Shown here one piece after another: positions 6,041 to 9,654 of a stretch of 9,654 nt of DNA (positions are counted from its first letter, which is position 1; every line of letters starts with the position of its first letter). The position numbers and the translations under genes were made by a program. The notes beneath the pieces are model-generated. The model was not told where the DNA came from and did not search any database. It saw nothing but the letters and a program-made list of their open reading frames with translations. Source of the DNA: an uncultured Actinomycetes bacterium (GTDB lineage Bacteria; Actinomycetota; Actinomycetes; Nanopelagicales; Nanopelagicaceae). The stretch lies in contig CAIZGZ010000100.1 in the NCBI GenBank assembly GCA_903932695.1, positions 1-9,654 on the forward strand, given 5' to 3'.

Positions 6041-7672
6041 GATCTCATCGGCATCAATAATCCGATAGGCATAACCTTGCTCGGCAAGAAAGCGTTGACG
6101 GTTAGCTGCAAAATCTTGATCGACCGTGTCACGGGCAACCAATGAATAGAAGCGCGCTCCACGTCCATCGGCCTTAGGGCGGAGAACTCGACCTAAGCGT
6201 TGTGCCTCTTCTTGGCGTGAGCCGAAGGTGCCAGAGACTTGAATTGCGATTGTCGCATCCGGAAGATCGATCGAGAAGTTTGCGACTTTGGAGACCACCA
6301 AACATGTGATCTCACCGGTGCGATAGAGATTAAAGAGTCGCTCACGTTCTTTTACGGGAGTATCACCCTTAATAACTGGTGCGCCTAGGGCTTCGCCGAG
6401 TGCATCGAGTTGGTCTAAGTATTGTCCGATAACGAGAACTTGCTCATCTTGGTGCTTACGAGCGAGTGCAACCGCGACTTGGTGTTTAGTGGCGGTAGTG
6501 GCGCAGAACCGATATCGATCTTCAAGTTCTGCGGTCGCGTAATTTAAACGCTCCGCTTCCGTGAGAGTGACTCGCACTTCAACGCAATCGGCGGGTGCGA
6601 TGTAGCCCTGAGATTCAATCTCTTTCCATGGCACATCAAAGCGCTTCGGTCCGATAAGCGAAAAGACCTCGCCCTCCATGCCATCTTCGCGTACCAAAGT
6701 TGCGGTCAAACCTAAGCGCCGGCGAGATTGGATATCAGCGGTGAAGCGAAAGATTGGTGCCGGCAAGAGGTGAACCTCGTCGTAAATAATTAAGCCCCAG
6801 TCGATCGCATCGAAGAGATCTAAATGGGCATAGACCCCTTTACGGCGCATCGTCATGACTTGATAGGTAGCGATAGTGACCGGGCGGATCTCCTTCTTTG
6901 CGCCGGAGTACTCGCCAATCTCATCTTCATGAAGGGTGGTTCTGCGTAATAGTTCATCGCGCCATTGGCGTGCGGCAACGGTATTTGTCACAAGAATAAG
7001 AGTTGTCGCCTTTGCATGGGCCATAGCGGCAGCACCGACGATCGTCTTACCAGCTCCACAAGGAAGCACTACAACTCCGGAGCCACCATGCCAGAAACCT
7101 TCGGCCGCCATGGATTGATATTTACGGATCGACCAGCCCTCTTCGCGGAGTGCGATCTCGTGGTGTTCACCATCCACATAACCCGCAAAATCTTCTGCCG
7201 GCCAACCTAATTTCAGCAGCGCCTGCTTGAGGAAACCTCGCTGTCCCGGGTGAACAATGATGGTCTCATCATCAAGTTGGAGTCCAAGCATCGGTGCGAT
7301 CTTCTTGCCACGAGTGACTTCCTTTAATACCGCTGGATCGTGCGAGACAAGTACTAGTCCATGAACAGGATGCGCTTCTAGACGGAGTCGGCCGTAACGC
7401 GACATCGTCTCAGCAATATCGATCAGGAGTGCATGCGGAACCGCAAAGCGCGAATATTTAAGGAGCGTATCAATTACATGCTCTGCATCATGGCCAGCAG
7501 CGCGTGCATTCCATAACCCTAGGGGAGTAAGTCGGTAGGTATGGATATGTTCAGGAGATTTCTCGAGTTCGGCAAAAGCGGCGATTGCTCGACGGCACTC
7601 ATCCGAGAGTATGTGGTCAACATCGAGCAGAAGTGTCTTGTCCGACTGGACAATGAGTGGACCATCGCTCAT
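6020..7672 (-). CDS. XPB/ERCC3-type DNA helicase
   Basis: The 550-residue protein is a superfamily 2 helicase of the XPB family, which unwinds DNA in a 3'-5' direction during repair in the enzymes studied. Residues about 6-158 form an N-terminal helicase-associated domain homologous to the product encoded two genes upstream. The helicase core follows: Walker A PCGAGKT at 204-210, DEVH (motif II) at 298-301, LTAT (motif III) at 322-325, then the XPB hallmark RED at 328-330. The second RecA-like domain carries VIGQYLDQL near 414-422, SKVANFSIDLP at about 461-471, and motif VI QRLGRVLR at 491-498. All key motifs are intact and the length is normal for bacterial XPB. The ATG start overlaps the upstream peptidase stop by 4 bases (ATGA), so translation is probably coupled. 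A Shine-Dalgarno site lies inside that upstream gene. Confidence 0.96.
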   Translation of the reverse strand: MSDGPLIVQSDKTLLLDVDHILSDECRRAIAAFAELEKSPEHIHTYRLTPLGLWNARAAGHDAEHVIDTLLKYSRFAVPHALLIDIAETMSRYGRLRLEAHPVHGLVLVSHDPAVLKEVTRGKKIAPMLGLQLDDETIIVHPGQRGFLKQALLKLGWPAEDFAGYVDGEHHEIALREEGWSIRKYQSMAAEGFWHGGSGVVVLPCGAGKTIVGAAAMAHAKATTLILVTNTVAARQWRDELLRRTTLHEDEIGEYSGAKKEIRPVTIATYQVMTMRRKGVYAHLDLFDAIDWGLIIYDEVHLLPAPIFRFTADIQSRRRLGLTATLVREDGMEGEVFSLIGPKRFDVPWKEIESQGYIAPADCVEVRVTLTEAERLNYATAELEDRYRFCATTATKHQVAVALARKHQDEQVLVIGQYLDQLDALGEALGAPVIKGDTPVKERERLFNLYRTGEITCLVVSKVANFSIDLPDATIAIQVSGTFGSRQEEAQRLGRVLRPKADGRGARFYSLVARDTVDQDFAANRQRFLAEQGYAYRIIDADEILFGDRS

Positions 7673-8751
7673 GTAAGAAGATCCTTTACTAGTGCAGAGA
7701 GAAGCGCGATCCGATCCGGAATTGAGTCGGCAAGAATGTATTCGTGTGCTGCATGAGCACCAGCTCCAACAGCACCGAGTCCATCGAGGGTTGGCGCGCC
7801 AGCGCTTGCGGCAAAGTTGCCATCGCTAGCCCCACCAACAGATGCGCTACCGATCGGTGCCATGTTGAGATCAGCTGCAACCCGCTCTAACCGCTCATAG
7901 AGCGCAGCGGTCGAAGCCAATTCAAGCGGTGGCCGATTAATACCGCCAGTAATTTCAATCTTTGCCTCAGGATGCACGGTAGCGAGCGACTTTATTGCGA
8001 CATCTACTCGCTCGAGCTCTGCATACAAGAAGGATCGTGAATCAATATCTAGATGCGCAACTGCGGGCACGGTGTTTGTGGTTGAGCCCGAAGTCATCAG
8101 AGTCGGAACTACCGTGGTCCCATGTTCGGGCGCCGCAAGTGCCATCACTTGGTTGACGATATGAGCGATCTCGACGGTGGCGTTAATGCCCTTTTCGGGT
8201 TCAAGGCCAGCATGCGCTGCGCGACCATGAATGGTGATGTGATACATCGAAGTGCCTTTGCGGCCGACCTTCACTTTGCCATCAAGCGATGCTTCCAGAA
8301 CCAAGACGGCGCGAGCAGATGACGCCAATCGGGTAATCAGCGCTTTTGAGGCCTTACTTCCAGTCTCTTCATCGCTTGTTGCGATCAGAGCTACCTTCGA
8401 ATGCGCCTCTGGAATCTCTTTCAGACTATAAAGGGCTTGCAAGAAGCCAGCCTTCATATCGAAAATTCCTGGACCCGAGATCTGATTACCGTTTACTTGC
8501 CAGAGTGGCAAGAAGGAATCGATCGGCCAGACGGTGTCGAGGTGGGCTAAGAGAATAATTTCAGGGTTGGTTGCGCCCCACCAAAAAACCGGGCGACCTT
8601 CTTCAAGAATAATCTGAGCTGGGTGAGCGAGGTTGTCGGCCGCGATCGCAACGGCAACTTCCATCACGCGCTGACACGCAGCTAGATCCTCACTGGGGGA
8701 TTGGCAGGTAACAAGCTTCTCGAGATCGGCAAGGAAGGTTGCTGTTGTCAT
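7669..8751 (-). CDS. M20 family zinc metallopeptidase, closest to the carboxypeptidase G2 type
   Basis: This 360-residue cytoplasmic enzyme has the co-catalytic metal site of M20 hydrolases, which remove a C-terminal residue or an acyl group from small amide substrates. Visible ligands and catalytic residues are HLD at 70-72 (LLAHLDTVWP), the bridging aspartate D98 in GPGIFDMK, the SDEETGS motif with base E128 and ligand E129, E153 in LEAS, and a C-terminal histidine, probably H333 in GAGAHAAHEY. The dimerisation lid sits in the middle, with HGRAAHAG at 175-182. The GGASDGN and PTLDGLGAVG segments favour the carboxypeptidase G2/glutamate carboxypeptidase branch. Acetylornithine or succinyl-diaminopimelate deacylases are less likely, and the substrate cannot be told. 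There is no signal peptide. The gene starts 14 bases after the helicase-associated gene and overlaps the helicase gene by 4 bases. Confidence 0.9.
   Translation of the reverse strand: MTTATFLADLEKLVTCQSPSEDLAACQRVMEVAVAIAADNLAHPAQIILEEGRPVFWWGATNPEIILLAHLDTVWPIDSFLPLWQVNGNQISGPGIFDMKAGFLQALYSLKEIPEAHSKVALIATSDEETGSKASKALITRLASSARAVLVLEASLDGKVKVGRKGTSMYHITIHGRAAHAGLEPEKGINATVEIAHIVNQVMALAAPEHGTTVVPTLMTSGSTTNTVPAVAHLDIDSRSFLYAELERVDVAIKSLATVHPEAKIEITGGINRPPLELASTAALYERLERVAADLNMAPIGSASVGGASDGNFAASAGAPTLDGLGAVGAGAHAAHEYILADSIPDRIALLSALVKDLLT
7682..7687 (-). promoter_or_regulatory. Shine-Dalgarno site of the XPB helicase gene
   Basis: On the minus strand, AAAGGA ends 9 bases before the helicase ATG at 7672. 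It lies within the last codons of the upstream peptidase gene and decides the start next to the ATGA overlap. Confidence 0.65.
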
Positions 8752-8765
8752 AGGGATAGTCTGCC

Positions 8766-9654
8766 TTACTTGGTATCCGCGATGCTGACCCCAGTAATAC
8801 GGGGGATTCGAAATTGCATGATTTCGCCGCTGCTATGGTCGAGCGCGACGAGCGTTCCTAGGCTAATTGAGCGTGGCTCGATCAGGCGGTTTGAGACCCC
8901 GCCATTGGTGTCGGCGTAACCAATCGTGAGCGTTGAACGTTCGGCGATATGGTGATGGAGCAGCTCAACCGTCTCGTTGGCACTGGTGCGGGGAACTTCG
9001 CGCGGCTTATGCGCTCGCGTCTTCTCGCCGACTCGCAGCGCTCGGACCGCAGCCTCGATGATGCTTTCAACGGGAGAACTCGCCTCCACCAAAGTTCGAG
9101 GTGGCTTTGGTGGAGATTTAGCACGACGCACTTTCGGAGCTGAGACCAGAATTCCAGATGCGTTCTCGGCGGCGGGCAGGTAACCCGATTCACGAAGTAC
9201 AGCGATCAACTCGACGCTATCGCAATCAGCGATCAAGACTTGCGGTGCGAGTTTACGTAAGCCAAAGCCATCGAATTTGCGATCATGAATGATCTGCGCA
9301 ATCACGCCTTCATCTTCACATCGGATGTAGCTTGACGCTGTTCCCACTCGAAGTCGACCGTGACGTTTTGCAACATCGGCGATGAGATATTCCAGCGGTT
9401 GAGGCATTGGCGTCTTTGAAGTCTTGCGTAAGAAATCCTGAATCTGCTCACCGGTCTGACCATGATCGAGTCCACGGCGAATCGAAGTTTCGGAGAAGCG
9501 ATAGACGGTTGCGCCACCTCGACTCTCAATGTCGGCGATCGTTCCCATGGTGGTAGCTACTTCGAGGGTAAGTGGACCTGGCGCAATGGCGCTGTTATCG
9601 CTTTGAATCAAGATGTGATCAACGGGCTGGGGAAGCGCAGAATTGATTCCAAGA
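8766..9654 (-). CDS. Helicase-associated protein with WYL-like C-terminus, start beyond window
   Basis: The frame stays open to the right edge, giving 295 visible residues. The TTG at 9609-9611 is internal, because the residues before it (LPQPVDHILIQSD) continue the conserved domain. Relatives in actinobacteria are usually 700-800 residues and are named helicase C-terminal or XPB/Ssl2-like domain proteins. Visible residues about 8-160 carry that domain (VYRFSETSIRRGL, AKRHGRLRVG, VLIADCDSVELI) and align with the N-terminus of the XPB helicase downstream. A Pro/Lys-rich linker (RRAKSPPKPPRT) follows. The last ~69 residues look like a WYL domain: TLTIGYADTNGG, RLIEPRSISLG, TLVALDHSSGEIMQFRIPRI. 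No helicase ATPase motifs are visible in this part. It probably binds DNA or a ligand and works with XPB. It starts the operon seen here. Confidence 0.88.
   Translation of the reverse strand, partial: LGINSALPQPVDHILIQSDNSAIAPGPLTLEVATTMGTIADIESRGGATVYRFSETSIRRGLDHGQTGEQIQDFLRKTSKTPMPQPLEYLIADVAKRHGRLRVGTASSYIRCEDEGVIAQIIHDRKFDGFGLRKLAPQVLIADCDSVELIAVLRESGYLPAAENASGILVSAPKVRRAKSPPKPPRTLVEASSPVESIIEAAVRALRVGEKTRAHKPREVPRTSANETVELLHHHIAERSTLTIGYADTNGGVSNRLIEPRSISLGTLVALDHSSGEIMQFRIPRITGVSIADTK

Noticed and set aside
6024..6050. Small GATCT/AGATC hairpin at the glutaredoxin-helicase junction
   Set aside because: The stem is only five pairs and no T-tract follows on either strand, so it is not supported as a terminator.
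9609..9611. TTG as the start of the helicase-associated gene
   Set aside because: The frame continues upstream to the window edge with residues typical of the same domain (LPQPVDHIL), so the TTG is an internal leucine codon.
1..9654. Mobile elements, CRISPR arrays, tRNA genes or signs of recent transfer
   Set aside because: No spaced direct repeats, transposase or integrase motifs, cloverleaf-like sequences, or abrupt composition changes were seen; the genes are continuous and densely packed.

Overview
The window looks like chromosomal DNA from an actinobacterium (Actinomycetota). The main reasons are an XPB-type helicase sharing an operon with a helicase-associated protein that ends in a WYL-like domain, a cysteine-rich protein of actinobacterial type directly upstream of radA, and a short DUF836 glutaredoxin. 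Base composition is near 50% GC by eye, genes are tightly packed, neighbours often overlap, and several starts sit where a leaderless transcript would begin. This would suit a small-genome planktonic lineage such as Nanopelagicales or aquatic Microbacteriaceae, but that placement is inference. There are no tRNAs, rRNAs, CRISPR arrays, insertion sequences or integration scars, and no gene-free stretch over 300 bases.

Layout, left to right. (1) 1-1461, minus strand: a two-gene unit of a cysteine-rich protein of unknown function (643-1461) followed 14 bases later by radA, whose 3' part is cut off by the window edge. (2) 1462-1535: a divergent intergenic region with candidate promoters for both sides. 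(3) 1536-3353, plus strand: proC (proline biosynthesis), then after 6 bases a small secreted protein with an SBBP-like beta-propeller repeat. (4) 3350-5755, minus strand: a large secreted putative zinc metalloprotease with an FN3 domain and a C-terminal repeat region that is probably a beta-propeller; its stop overlaps the preceding convergent gene by 4 bases. (5) 5792-6040, plus strand: a glutaredoxin-like protein starting 36 bases from the protease start. (6) 6020-9654, minus strand: an operon reading helicase-associated protein (start outside the window), M20 metallopeptidase, XPB helicase. Its genes are 14 bases apart or overlap by 4, and its tail overlaps the glutaredoxin gene by 21 bases.

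Most genes are housekeeping or recognisable accessory families: DNA repair and recombination (RadA, XPB and its partner), amino-acid metabolism (ProC, perhaps the M20 peptidase), thiol redox (glutaredoxin) and secreted proteins. I see no clearly undescribed system. The points most worth a second look are the XPB operon, where helicase and partner share a homologous domain, the partner carries a WYL-like domain and a peptidase gene lies between them; the cysteine-rich protein with RadA; and the propeller-bearing metalloprotease.
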